Counted from the first letter of the stretch, positions 51,609-60,195 are shown. The stretch is DNA of 64,000 bases from Rhizobium sp. BG4 (GCF_016864575.1 NZ_CP044127.1:496001-560000); one strand, 5' to 3'. A program made the numbers and translations. Notes: generated by a model not told the origin, from the sequence alone.

Positions 51609-51933
51609 GATTTCTCCGTCGCAGTGCAGAGCCGCTCGTGCCCTATTGGAATTAGACCAAAACGAGCTCGCAGCTCGCGCTTCCGTATCGCGTGGCGTGA
51701 TTATCGATTTCGAGAAAGGCCGGCGGACGCCTGGCGCAAATAACCTCGCTGCTATAGCGCGCGCCCTTCAAGCTGCTGGCGTCACCTTCATTGACGGTAC
51801 TTACAGCGGAAGCGGCGGGCCTGGTGTCCGTCTTTTCGCGCCGGCCGGTGCCTCTATCGACACCAACGAAGACGAGACTATCCAATACAAGGACATGTTT
51901 GAGAACGACGCGCATCCCGGTGCCGGCGGATGA
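51604..51933 (+). CDS. XRE-family helix-turn-helix regulator
   Basis: 109 residues. The N-terminal HTH (about 5-60) reads CRAARALLELDQNELAARASVSRGVIIDFEKGRRTPGANNLAAIARAL, split here by eye into a standard lambda-repressor-like fold, followed by VTFIDG. The C-terminus is a disordered acidic extension. It starts next to a palindrome and ends overlapping the next gene in ATGA. Likely a small repressor left by a mobile element or controlling the partner gene. Confidence 0.88.
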   Translation: MSISPSQCRAARALLELDQNELAARASVSRGVIIDFEKGRRTPGANNLAAIARALQAAGVTFIDGTYSGSGGPGVRLFAPAGASIDTNEDETIQYKDMFENDAHPGAGG

Positions 51934-52181
51934 ACCACACACCCAAAGCCACCACTGACCTCCTAGCATCCGCCAAGACTGTCCACGACCGGTATCTAGT
52001 CGGCCGCATGGAGCGCGAGACGGTCCGCGAGTGGGCAAGCCGCCTCGGCTTATATCCCGAGCCGCAAGGCGCACGGGTCAAGGCCGTTGCAGACTGGTTC
52101 CACGCCAACAAGAACGACGACGTCGACGACGAGATAAAGCGGAAGGATCTGGCCGTGCTGGCTGCTCTCATTGCGGAATGA
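51930..52181 (+). CDS. Hypothetical partner of the XRE regulator
   Basis: 83 residues, helical, soluble (LLASAKTVHDRYLVGRMERETVREWASRLGLY). The ATG overlaps the regulator stop by 4 nt, so both are translated together. No toxin or antitoxin motif seen. Confidence 0.6.
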   Translation: MNHTPKATTDLLASAKTVHDRYLVGRMERETVREWASRLGLYPEPQGARVKAVADWFHANKNDDVDDEIKRKDLAVLAALIAE

Positions 52182-52244
52182 GGCATCCCTCACACGATTG
52201 CGTCTGTATCGTGAAGCGCAGCAGTACGCTGGATGTCGCTCGGA

Positions 52245-52280
52245 ATAAAAAGCCCGCCGCCGGGGTGGCAACGGGCTTCT
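52245..52280. terminator. Hairpin after the XRE operon
   Basis: AAGCCCG and CGGGCTT form a 7-bp stem with a GC-rich 15-nt loop. A U-run exists on the minus strand (TTTTTATT) and a weaker TTCT on the plus strand. It lies 64 nt after the operon end; probably bidirectional. Confidence 0.55.
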
Positions 52281-52365
52281 AGGGTATCATGCCTTTGGTC
52301 TTCGTGTCGGGACATCTCACCTTCTCGACACAGACACGATAAGGCAACATGGTTGAAACAGTTAC

Positions 52366-52391
52366 GGAACCATCCCTGCCCTTCCCCAGTT
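52366..52391 (+). promoter_or_regulatory. Putative sigma EcfG promoter for the 52.4 kb gene
   Basis: GGAAC, 17 nt, AGTT, ending 32 nt before the ATG. -35 exact, GTT present. Confidence 0.55.
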
Positions 52392-52423
52392 CTTCCACCA
52401 ACTCAAACTCCTGGAGGAAGACA

Positions 52424-52678
52424 ATGGCTAAGGACGATCTGACAACCGGCTTCACCGGAACCCCCACTGAGCCGCCGACAGGCGTTCGCAAAGTGGCATC
52501 TGACGCTGTGGACGCTGTCCGCCGCGAGACGAGCGCAGTGGCTGCCGGCGCAGCCGAACATCCGCACACAGCAACTGGCCTCGCGCTGACGGTCGGCGCA
52601 ATCGGCCTGTGCATCGGCTACATTCTCGGCCGCAATTCTGCGGCATCGGACTACGATTATCGCCGCTATTGGCGCTGA
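52424..52678 (+). CDS. Small membrane protein, ElaB/YqjD/DUF883-like
   Basis: 84 residues: a soluble helical N-terminus (VRKVASDAVDAVRRETSAVAAG), then one C-terminal membrane helix (TGLALTVGAIGLCIGYILGR) and a short YDYRRYWR end. This resembles ElaB/YqjD ribosome-docking or DUF883 stress proteins. GGAGG lies 7 nt upstream. The stress-type promoter supports that view. Confidence 0.7.
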   Translation: MAKDDLTTGFTGTPTEPPTGVRKVASDAVDAVRRETSAVAAGAAEHPHTATGLALTVGAIGLCIGYILGRNSAASDYDYRRYWR

Positions 52679-52900
52679 TATCTGTGTAGGTGGCGGACGG
52701 CCCTGGGCAAACGCGCGCCGCAGACACCGGTGTGTCGCCACGCCCACCAACTGAGGGACCAGAAAGCCCGCTGAGCAACCAACTCGGCCGGCTTTCTGCG
52801 TTACCGGCCGAACACCCAAAAAAATCGGTGGGTTGTTTATCGCGCCGCTAAACACGTCCTCAAGTTGCTGCTAGATCACAAGCAGGAATTGGGGAACATC

Positions 52901-53260
52901 ATGAAGAAACTGGTTGTAATAGCGGCAAGCCTTGCCGTCCTGTCGTCGTGCACGCCTACGCCGCAAAAATACGCTGGCACGCTGACGGTCACCGATCCGA
53001 AATTCAACAGCGCGGAGTGCAAAGAGATCCGCCTGCAAGCGCTTAACTACGACGACAAGGTCGGCGGCCGCATGGCTATCGGCTTGGCATCTGGTATCTT
53101 GTTAGGGCCGTTCGGCCTTCCTCTCGCCGCTGCGGCGGATGCCAGCCAGGAGGAAAAGCGTAAGGCATTCGCCCGAGAGATGCACCTGCATTGTTCAAGC
53201 ACGCCGCTACCGAAGAACCTTGAAGAAAAGCCGTCAAAGCCATCGGCCAAAAAGAGTTGA
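52901..53260 (+). CDS. Predicted lipoprotein
   Basis: 119 residues. The N-terminus MKKLVVIAASLAVLSSC has a good lipobox with Cys17. The mature part holds a Gly-rich hydrophobic segment (MAIGLASGILLGPFGLPLAAA) like that of phage spanin-like or YgdR-type small lipoproteins. GGGGAA lies 6-7 nt upstream. Function unknown. Confidence 0.75.
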   Translation: MKKLVVIAASLAVLSSCTPTPQKYAGTLTVTDPKFNSAECKEIRLQALNYDDKVGGRMAIGLASGILLGPFGLPLAAAADASQEEKRKAFAREMHLHCSSTPLPKNLEEKPSKPSAKKS

Positions 53261-53267
53261 GCGCCGA

Positions 53268-53507
53268 ATGATCTTCACCAAGCTAATCACCATTGCGGCG
53301 TGGATCGTCCTCGTTGGCAGCGTCCTGAGAATCATCACCGGCCTCGGCATCGCGACCGAGTTCCTGGGCCCGTACGAGGAAGCGCTGCGCCGATACGGCG
53401 GCACGGCGGCGAGCTCCGGAGCAATCATAGATCGAGGCGTTTATGGCTTCCTTGCCGCACTGATGCTCGGCACCCTGGGAGAAATCAGCAAGCGTAGGGA
53501 GAAGTAG
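53268..53507 (+). CDS. Two-helix membrane protein
   Basis: 79 residues: helix one (TIAAWIVLVGSVLRIITGLG), a polar loop with EALRRYGG, helix two (RGVYGFLAALMLGTLGEI) and a basic end. Starts 8 nt after the lipoprotein stop, so one operon. Common as an orphan small gene in rhizobial phages and plasmids. Confidence 0.65.
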   Translation: MIFTKLITIAAWIVLVGSVLRIITGLGIATEFLGPYEEALRRYGGTAASSGAIIDRGVYGFLAALMLGTLGEISKRREK

Positions 53508-53625
53508 GTTGCGCCCTTCGAGTTTGGGTGCGGATGGAGCGACGAGCGATAGCAATCGTAAGATTTAGCTATAGCCTACAAATCGATTTCCGCTACTGAT
53601 TTCCTCAATCATTAGAGGAAATTCG

Positions 53626-54228
53626 ATGCACAAAACCTTCGCAGCGGCAATCTTGGCGATCATGCTGCCGGTCGCCGCAAACGCCTGTAACATGGCCTAT
53701 GCGTCCTGCCGCCATAATGACTCTCGTACCGACACCAACCGCTCGGACACGCCCAAGCCCAAACAGGCTAAGCCGGCGTACGGATGGCCCGGCCTGCACG
53801 TCGAAAGTGTTGGGGGCATGCGGGTTGTCGTCGATAGCCGCATTTCGGGTGGTGTTGGCGTGATTGTAGCCTACGACAACAACGGTCACCTCAAGGTTCG
53901 GGACCGAACAGGACGAATTTTTGTGTTGACCGATCCATCGAAGAGAGCTGCGCCCAAGCCCCATGTTCGAACGACCCTGGCTCGATCACTCCGAAGCGCG
54001 CCTGCCACCGATGTGCCAACCTCAATGGCAGACGATCGCAATCAGCAGACGACCGTACATACCGATGGCAGCTCGGCCTCGCCGACCGAAAGTGATGATG
54101 CAGGGCAGACCGGTTCGGCGGCCGATGGTGGCGTTAATGAAGCAGGCGCTGGCGCATCGGATCAGACTCCCGCCGCAAACGGCGATGCGGGCGCCTCGTC
54201 CGCACCGACGGAAGCCGCCGCGCACTAG
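53626..54228 (+). CDS. Exported hypothetical protein with low-complexity tail
   Basis: 200 residues. Signal peptide to about residue 20 (PVAANA-C; a lipoprotein is possible). The middle (VESVGGMRVVVDSRISGGVGVIVAYDNNGHLKVRDRTGRIFVLTD) is beta-rich and may be a small domain; from about 115 the tail is Ala/Asp/Ser-rich and probably disordered. AGAGGAAA lies 5 nt before the ATG. Confidence 0.65.
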   Translation: MHKTFAAAILAIMLPVAANACNMAYASCRHNDSRTDTNRSDTPKPKQAKPAYGWPGLHVESVGGMRVVVDSRISGGVGVIVAYDNNGHLKVRDRTGRIFVLTDPSKRAAPKPHVRTTLARSLRSAPATDVPTSMADDRNQQTTVHTDGSSASPTESDDAGQTGSAADGGVNEAGAGASDQTPAANGDAGASSAPTEAAAH

Positions 54229-54531
54229 TCTGTCTGGGTTGTTGAAAGCCGCTTGACCTGTCGAGGTGTAAGGACGAGCCCGCCGGCAAACACCGGCGAG
54301 CCCTTTGATGGCTAGGCCGACAACGGATCGATCTTACATCCGACAGCATCTGCTCAAGTCACCAAGCGGCGCTGCTCATACTCGCGTCAGCGCGGGCAAT
54401 TGTCAGATCCAGGTGACCGCCGACGCAAGAGATCTGTTCGGCGTCAGGATCGGCTGGGTTCGGCCGCTTGCGAGCTCGCATATACTCGAACATGAACGGC
54501 CCGCACATCCCGAGCGATAACCAGTCTTGAG
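54229..54531. other. Intergenic stretch
   Basis: About 300 bp. A 6-bp GC hairpin (54281-54298) after the exported-protein gene may end its transcript. Nothing else supported. Confidence 0.4.
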
Positions 54532-54941
54532 CTAGCATCTTCTCATGCAGCGGGTACTCGCCTGACCGAAGCCCAACGGCATCTTGTGCAGCACAAACGG
54601 CGCCGGCGCTCCGGTCTCTTCGAAAGTGGCGAAATACAGCGTCACGGGACGATAGGTGTCCGAAATCGCGCCGATGGCGATATTGACCGGGCTGTCGCTG
54701 GCGATGCCCTCCCCGCCTATCGTTGCAAGCGAGGTCTCCAAAACGGCCAGCGTGGCATCAACGGAGCCGGTTGCCTCTGCGGCGCCAGCCGATCGATCGC
54801 GGCAACCGAGCCGCTGCCGGTGATTGCCAGCGGTGCGAAAGCCGAAGCCCGAACCTTGCTGGTGATTTCGACGACAGTGCCATCTGGCAGGTAGCGCGCG
54901 CCGTCCGTCAGGATCTCCATGCGGTCTTTGTACGGTTTCAA
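54532..54941 (-). pseudogene. Frameshifted Ntn-hydrolase-like protein
   Basis: Frame one (from 54941, TTG, or ATG 54920) reads EILTDGARYLPDGTVVEITSKV and ITGSGSVAAIDRLA. A one-base shift near 54783 then leads into AEATGSVDATLAVLETSLATIGGEGIA and VTLYFATFEETGAP. Together this resembles small proteasome-beta/Ntn-like proteins I associate with rhizobial prophages. Unless the break is a sequencing error or recoding, the gene is dead. Confidence 0.6.
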
Positions 54942-54999
54942 CGAGCCCCTCGATTTGCTGGCTGCTGGACGACTAGCTTTTCGAGGTTAGTTGCAGCCA

Positions 55000-55434
55000 T
55001 TATTCGTCGTCCCGCCGGTTGCGGACCGAAAGTCTAGCCACGTCGAATAGGTCGGCTGGTTGCCCGTTGCTGTGTCTTCCATAGATTGTTCCTTGATTAT
55101 TGGTCGTGGCCAAAAAAAAGCGGCGCCTGCCGGTTACGGGAGACGCCGCTGATGGCCTGCCGTGGACTTCCACGACTACAATCGCGCTACTTTCCGTGGT
55201 TTCGCACGGGCGCATTCCCAGTTTACGGGCAAGATCGATCGTCGGAATAACCGTGCCGCGCAGGTTGATGACGCCAAGAACCTCGGGCGACGTATGTGGC
55301 AACGGTGTCGAGGCTCCCCATCCGCGGATTTCGCGGACGGACGTCGTCTCGATGCAGAATGTTTGTGCGTCAAGCTGGAATGAGATGATGTCCAGCGTCG
55401 TCTGCTCATTCAGGTTCGTGCTCATGCTGGACAT
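55000..55434 (-). pseudogene. Truncated CheW-like chemotaxis adaptor
   Basis: The first 95 residues are a good CheW domain: LDIISFQLDAQTFCIETTSVREIRG, VLGVINLRGTVIPTIDLARKLGM and AIVVVEVHGR. After that a CheW protein should continue with a GLVVDAV-type stretch; instead the frame runs through a terminator hairpin (55112-55150) into unrelated sequence. So the last third of the domain is gone. GGAGG lies 7 nt before the ATG. Probably non-functional. Confidence 0.75.
55112..55150 (-). terminator. Rho-independent terminator at the cheW break
   Basis: On the minus strand AGCGGCG/CGCCGCT (7-bp stem, partly structured loop) is followed by eight U. It lies inside the open frame of the truncated cheW, which shows that the real coding part ends before it. 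Confidence 0.8.
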
Positions 55435-55766
55435 CAGAATTCCTCCCAGCTGTCGCCGCCCTTGTTCGCCAAGATCCTTCGGATCTTGAGAAAATGGTAC
55501 GGAAACCCCACGAGCGCAGAGGTCTTTCCACAAAATTTTCGACGATGCGGTTTACGTCTGGAACACAGGTCAGTTCGAGTCACACCCGTGTTGCCGACGA
55601 CAAACGAGACGCTCGTCCTTCAAAGGAAGGTACTCCTGAGTTCGATGATTGGGATGTCTGAAAGCTTCTCGAGCGGAGAACCGTAAGCCGTCAGTGCCTA
55701 CCCGTCTCGGTAGTTTAGGCCGCCACAAAATCTCACAGTACTCTATCGGCCCGAGCCGATCGAAAC
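55435..55766. other. Intergenic stretch
   Basis: About 330 bp between two pseudogenes; no gene or clear signal seen. Confidence 0.4.
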
Positions 55767-57115
55767 CTACCTGTGAGAGTGTTTAGTTCTATAGCTCCCA
55801 AGTGCAATGCCCGGATTGATGCGATAGACCCTGTCGAAATCTTCGTCCGTAAAATTGCGGTAGGAATAGGAGGCATATTCCCTAAACAGGCTACGCAGAT
55901 CCTGCCTGATCTGCCGGTTGACCCATTCGAGCAGGCCCGCTTTGAAAATGACAAAGACAGGATAGTATTTCGCCCTGAAAATCCGGTTCTCGGCAAATAG
56001 CTTCTCGGCATCCTCAAGTGCCTTGAACATTTCGAGGCGGCGCTCGTCAAACGTGTTGGTATGCTGCTCACGGCCGGGAACGAGCCGATGCGTGGTGAGG
56101 CTGGTATTGATGGCCAGGAACCTGCCGGCATTCATATAGGCAGCCCAATGCGGCAGGATGTCCTCGTTAATTCGCGCCGTCGAAAATTGCCAGTTCGTCG
56201 ACCGGATGAATGACGTCCTAATGATCTCGTTCCAGGGATAGTTGATCGTCACCAGGAACTATGCGGCCTCATCCAGTTCGACAATGGCACTCTCACGATC
56301 GCCAAGCACGCCGTCCCATATGTTCTTGTCGACCGGCGGCATCCCTCCGGGGATTTCGTCGGCCGTTCTGAGGACGCTGTATCTGAAGGCAGCGACATCC
56401 ACACCGGAGCTGTCCATCAGCGGCAGCACTGTATTGATGTCATCTTCGCCAAGAAGGTCGTCGGCATCATGGAACAGGCAATATTCGCTATCGACAAGCG
56501 CGAGCGCCCTGTTGCGGGCGCCCCGCGGCCGGTATTGGTTTCGCTTCGAAGCAGCCTGATGTTTTGATGGACATGCATGTATTGCTCGACGACTTCGCAC
56601 GTATTGTCCGTTGACGCATCGTCAACGACGATGATGTCCATGTCGGCTTTGTTTCGGACCACACTCTCAAGCGTCTGCTCGACGCTGCCGGACTCGGCCA
56701 TCTGCATGAGTCCGATCCGAAATAGACCTTCAGCCGGCTGGCTGCTTGGACCGACGATGATCGGGAACGGGCCCAGTGCTACGTTCGTCACGCACGCGCC
56801 GCCGCGCACGATATGTTTGGCCAAATAGCCGCGCTGGCCTCGGCATGAGAGATCAATGATATGCTCCTGGACCCGGGATTTGCCATCGTGCTTGTAACCT
56901 TTTTCTATGCATTTGCATTGTTGACTAATTGGGCGCGCTGGGTCGCGTCTTGTGCTTGAGGGCGACCGCTTCTTGCCACCGGATCGGGTCCTTCTTACAC
57001 CACTTTCCACGTCCGGCAGCTTTCGGGCCGAATACATTCGCGCTCTGATACGGCGCGACTTGAAGAGCCGTGAAGAAGCCTGGGAAAGCCTGCAGAAGCA
57101 GCTTGGTCCGGCCAT
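55767..57115 (-). pseudogene. Broken family 2 glycosyltransferase
   Basis: The N-terminal frame has VEQTLESVVRNKADMDIIVVDDASTDNT, the GT-A nucleotide-sugar site. Near 56520-56550 a frameshift leads to RALALVDSEYCLFHDADDLLGEDD with the DxD-type metal motif. An in-frame TAG at 56259-56261 then interrupts before NYPWNEIIRTSF, INEDILPHW and the rest to 55767. One frameshift plus one stop codon make it a pseudogene. The start is unclear. It would have added sugars to a surface polymer. Confidence 0.8.
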
Positions 57116-57385
57116 GCATGCCGATGACAGCGAATTTCTGTCCGTGACGGCAGAGGATGTGATCCACCATAATACGCAGCGCTGGTCATGGGGACTACCG
57201 CTTTTATCCCCGCGCAGACGCGGCCCAGGATAAGATCTGGCGCTACACTTTTGATAAATGGGGTGAAGCGCAGGTCACAGGCCATCACCTACATCACGGG
57301 CCTTCACCAGTATTTGAGACTGCTCTGCAGAAAGCGCAGGCTTTGGCGACGGCTGCCTCAGGCGCTTTACCCGAACGCGGATTAG
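56990..57385 (+). pseudogene. Remnant of a ParD-ParE toxin-antitoxin pair
   Basis: Antitoxin part (frame of 56952): AEYIRALIRRDLKSREEAWESL and FLSVTAEDVIHHNTQR, the ParD C-terminal pattern; its N-terminal ribbon-helix is not visible. Toxin part: DYRFYPRADAAQDKIWRYTFDKWGEAQ split here across a frameshift into TYITGLHQYL and KRRLWRRLPQAL, the RelE/ParE fold, then cut short. Both genes look dead. Confidence 0.65.
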
Positions 57386-57434
57386 CCTGACCGCCCCCGG
57401 CACCCAATTTTGTTCAAAATCCTGTTCACGAGAT

Positions 57435-57460
57435 AGCCTTATGTCCAATCAAATGAACAA
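57435..57460 (+). repeat. hipBA upstream direct repeat, left copy
   Basis: 26-bp unit (AGCCT, then a 20-bp ATGTCCA...GAACAA core) that recurs at 57518-57543 with two mismatches. It lies just upstream of the -35 box at 57464. Confidence 0.65.
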
Positions 57461-57463
57461 TCC

Positions 57464-57492
57464 TTGACTGTCCACCGAGCTCATGGCACAAT
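57464..57492 (+). promoter_or_regulatory. Putative sigma-70-type promoter of hipBA
   Basis: TTGACT, 17 nt, CACAAT, between the two direct repeats and 64 nt before hipB. Its position suggests that a repressor on the repeats would block it. Confidence 0.55.
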
Positions 57493-57517
57493 GTACAAAA
57501 TTCTGGACGCGAGGAGA

Positions 57518-57543
57518 AGCCTCATGTCCACTCAAATGAACAA
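57518..57543 (+). repeat. hipBA upstream direct repeat, right copy
   Basis: Second copy of the 26-bp unit, 83 bp after the first, ending 12 nt before the hipB start. Paired sites like this are typical operators for autoregulated toxin-antitoxin operons. Confidence 0.65.
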
Positions 57544-57555
57544 GCAGGTATAGCC

Positions 57556-57888
57556 GTGCCCCGTCAGAGAAGCTACTCCAGAGTCACGCACCAAGCGCTC
57601 GCCATGCTCGGCAAGCTGATCCGCGTCGGCCGGGCCGGGCGCGGCCTGACCGCGCAGGAACTGGCCGACCGCGCCGGCATCAGCCGCACGACCCTATCCA
57701 GCATCGAAAAAGGCGCTCCCGGCCCCGAGATCGGCATCGTTTTCGAGGTCGCTTCAATCGTCGGCGTGCGCTTGTTCGACTATGACGAGCGCATGCTTCA
57801 GATGCACAATGCCCGCCTTGACGAAAAACTGACCCTGCTGCCCAAGAGCGTCCGCCACGCCGTGAAGGAGGTCGATGATGACTTCTAA
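57556..57888 (+). CDS. hipB: HipB-like XRE antitoxin/repressor
   Basis: 110 residues from a GTG with AGG 8 nt upstream. The HTH covers about 15-75: LIRVGRAGRGLTAQELADRAGISRTTLSSIEKG, with the recognition helix at ISRTTLSS. In HipBA systems HipB binds the operator and HipA. Overlaps hipA by 11 nt. Intact, in contrast to its neighbours. Confidence 0.88.
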   Translation: MPRQRSYSRVTHQALAMLGKLIRVGRAGRGLTAQELADRAGISRTTLSSIEKGAPGPEIGIVFEVASIVGVRLFDYDERMLQMHNARLDEKLTLLPKSVRHAVKEVDDDF

Positions 57889-59200
57889 GGCGGACGCTAC
57901 CGAAGCCTTTGTCTGGATGTGGCTGCCCGGGGCGACGGAACCAGTGGTCGCCGGCCGCCTCGACCAGGATGGCGAGCGCCTGCTCTTTACCTACGGCGCC
58001 AGCTACCGCCGCCGTAAGAGCGCCATCCCCATCTACGAGCCTGAACTGCCCCTTCAGGAGGGCGTCATTGCGCCCATCAACGGCCTGTCGATGGCGAGCT
58101 GCATTCGCGACGGCTCGCCGGATGCGTGGGGCCGCCGCGTCATCATCAACAGGCTGACGGGTAAGAAACCTGATGCTGCCGGCGTACCCGAGATCAGCGA
58201 GCTGACCTTCCTGCTCCAGTCAGGCTCCGACCGGATTGGCGCCCTCGATTTCCAGGCGTCGGCCACGGAGTATGTCCCCCGCCTTGCCGCACAGGCATCG
58301 CTTGACGAGCTCATGGAGGCAGCCGCCCTTATCGAAAAAGGCGTCCCCCTGACCCCGGCGCTCGACCAGGCCCTCAATCACGGCACGTCGATCGGCGGCG
58401 CGCGTCCCAAGGCGCTCATCGACGACGGCACAAGGAAATTCATCGCTAAATTCTCAGCCGCTAACGACACCTACAGCGTTGCGAAGGCCGAATTCATCGC
58501 GATGAAGCTGGCAGCCGCCTGCGGTCTTAACGCCGCGCCCGTGTCGATGACCAGCGCCGCCCATAAGGACGTGCTGCTGATCGAACGCTTTGACCGCACC
58601 CACACAAAGGACGGCTGGACGCGCCGCGCCATGGTCTCGGCCCTGACCATGCTGGGTCTCGATGAGATGATGGCCCGCTACGCTTCCTACGAAGACTTGG
58701 CCGCACTCATCCGCCACCGCTTCAGTAACCCCAAAGACACGCTCAGGGAACTCTACGGGCGGATTTGCTTCAACGTGCTGTGCGGCAATACCGACGACCA
58801 CGCCCGCAACCACGCCGCCTTCTGGGACGGCAAGATGCTCACGCTCACGCCGGCCTATGACATCTGCCCGCAAGGCCGCACCGGCAGTGAAGCCACCCAA
58901 GCCATGCTCATCAAGGGCGAGGGCCGTGCCAGCACGCTCGCCACTCTGCTCGCTGCCGCGCCCGACTATCACCTGAAAGAGGCCCAAGCCGCCGCGCTCA
59001 TCGAACAACAGATCATAACCATCGCCAAGCTCTGGCAAGAGATCTGCGATGAAGCAGACCTCAGCCCCGTCGACCGCAAGCTGTTCGCCGGACGCCAGTT
59101 TCTCAACAGCTACGCCCTTGAAGGACTCGCCAACCACAAGGCGCTGCAGGACGCCTTCCGCACCGCCCACAACGCGCTGCTCACAAGCGCAGGCGCCTGA
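57878..59200 (+). CDS. hipA: HipA-like Ser/Thr kinase toxin
   Basis: 440 residues, full length. Small N-terminal domain, then the P-loop-like TSIGGARPKAL, the ATP-binding Lys in FIAKFSA, the catalytic loop GNTDDHARNHAAF (Asp-His-x2-Asn) and the metal-binding PAYDICP. HipA kinases phosphorylate glutamyl-tRNA synthetase or relatives and stop growth; HipB neutralises them. Catalytic residues are intact. ATG 57878 is 6 nt after AGGAGG; the ATG one codon earlier is less well spaced. Confidence 0.93.
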   Translation: MTSKADATEAFVWMWLPGATEPVVAGRLDQDGERLLFTYGASYRRRKSAIPIYEPELPLQEGVIAPINGLSMASCIRDGSPDAWGRRVIINRLTGKKPDAAGVPEISELTFLLQSGSDRIGALDFQASATEYVPRLAAQASLDELMEAAALIEKGVPLTPALDQALNHGTSIGGARPKALIDDGTRKFIAKFSAANDTYSVAKAEFIAMKLAAACGLNAAPVSMTSAAHKDVLLIERFDRTHTKDGWTRRAMVSALTMLGLDEMMARYASYEDLAALIRHRFSNPKDTLRELYGRICFNVLCGNTDDHARNHAAFWDGKMLTLTPAYDICPQGRTGSEATQAMLIKGEGRASTLATLLAAAPDYHLKEAQAAALIEQQIITIAKLWQEICDEADLSPVDRKLFAGRQFLNSYALEGLANHKALQDAFRTAHNALLTSAGA

Positions 59201-59202
59201 CG

Positions 59203-59905
59203 ATGACAGCGCCAAAGCAGCTCAAAACACGCGCCCGGCCGGGAGCATTCCTCCGCTCCCTCGGCCATGCCTCATGGGCTGCCGAGCAGACCGCCTCCGG
59301 CATCACCTTCCTCGGCAGCCGCCGCCAGGCGCCGTTCTCATCATGGGCAGGCCCGGCGCAAATCACCGCATATCGGGGTTCACCACGATAGACGTACCGC
59401 TGGCCGCGGCCGGAGCGCAAGATTGGCGGGCGTCACGCCGCACAATGCCGCCGGCTTTATTTCTGCGGGCCAAAGAAGCCTTCCGCACCCACTTCCTCAG
59501 GCAATTCGAAGCGGCACAAGGCGAACTCACTGCGCTGTCCGAAGTGATAGCGCGCCTTGGCCAGCCCCGCCGCTACCCCGCCGCCTGCCTTCTCTCACCC
59601 TTCCTCTCGCGGGCCACAGCCATCATCAACGCTTTGCCAGCCACCATCCCTGACGGCGTCCTTTCAGAAGAGCCGCAACAGCTCATCGCCGTCCGGGCGT
59701 TCCAAGACATCCCGACGACGTACTCCGCGCTGCCATCGAGCGCATCATCGATTCAGACCTCGCCGGCATGAAAGGCGTCTTCGACACGATCGAGAAAAAC
59801 CAGCTGACGCCGGAGCAGCGCCTTGTCGTCGTGACCGATGAGGAGGCAACACTCGTCCTCGCCGGCCCCGGCTCAGGCAAGACATCGTCGCCAACGCCTT
59901 TCCGC
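59203..59905 (+). pseudogene. Broken UvrD/helicase-IV-like gene, truncated at Walker A
   Basis: Starts cleanly (MTAPKQLKTRARPGAFLRSL, GITFLGSRRQAP), then needs at least three frame changes: near 59345-59375, 59425-59470 and 59705. The reassembled pieces (FEAAQGELTALSEVIARLGQP, RYPAACLLSPFLSRATAI, TIEKNQLTPEQRLVVV, VLAGPGSGKTS) match the N-terminal part of a UvrD-family helicase. Everything after the GSGKT Walker A is missing, where an IS110-like remnant begins. Confidence 0.8.
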
Positions 59906-59928
59906 GCGCCGATCAACTGTCAGGCCAT

Positions 59929-60110
59929 CTATAATCCTTCCCGTGGGCTGTGCGTGAAGCGCAGCCGGTCCTGCCATGCTTGCGCTATGCCAGGAGTTCG
60001 ATTGAACGGGCGATTTTTCCGCTGTACTGCCCAAGCGATACGGGCAAGCTTGTTTGCAAGCGCCACTGCGCTGCGGATAGTCACAGACTGGACGCTACCC
60101 TGCCGTGACG
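59929..60110 (-). mobile_element. Remnant of an IS110-like transposase
   Basis: Minus-strand run SVTIRSAVALANKLARIAWAVQRK resembles the C-terminal (V-x-ALANK-x-ARI-x-WA) end of IS110-family transposases. The conserved Ser of the active site and the whole N-terminal RuvC-like part are absent. It abuts the truncated helicase and may have caused the loss. Confidence 0.5.
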
Positions 60111-60141
60111 GCTCGGTAATATCCTCCTTATCACGTCGTTC

Positions 60142-60166
60142 GGAACCAATCGCCAGGGTGGGCGTT
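60142..60166 (+). promoter_or_regulatory. Putative sigma EcfG promoter before the 60.2 kb gene
   Basis: GGAAC, 16 nt, CGTT, both exact, ending 30 nt before the ATG of the 62-residue gene that precedes the alpha-amylase. Confidence 0.7.
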
Positions 60167-60195
60167 TTTACGGCGCATTCAGCGGGGGCCATTTG

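Noticed and set aside
58454..59215. 253-codon minus-strand frame
   Set aside because: Antisense to hipA; Gly/Val-rich shadow without motif.
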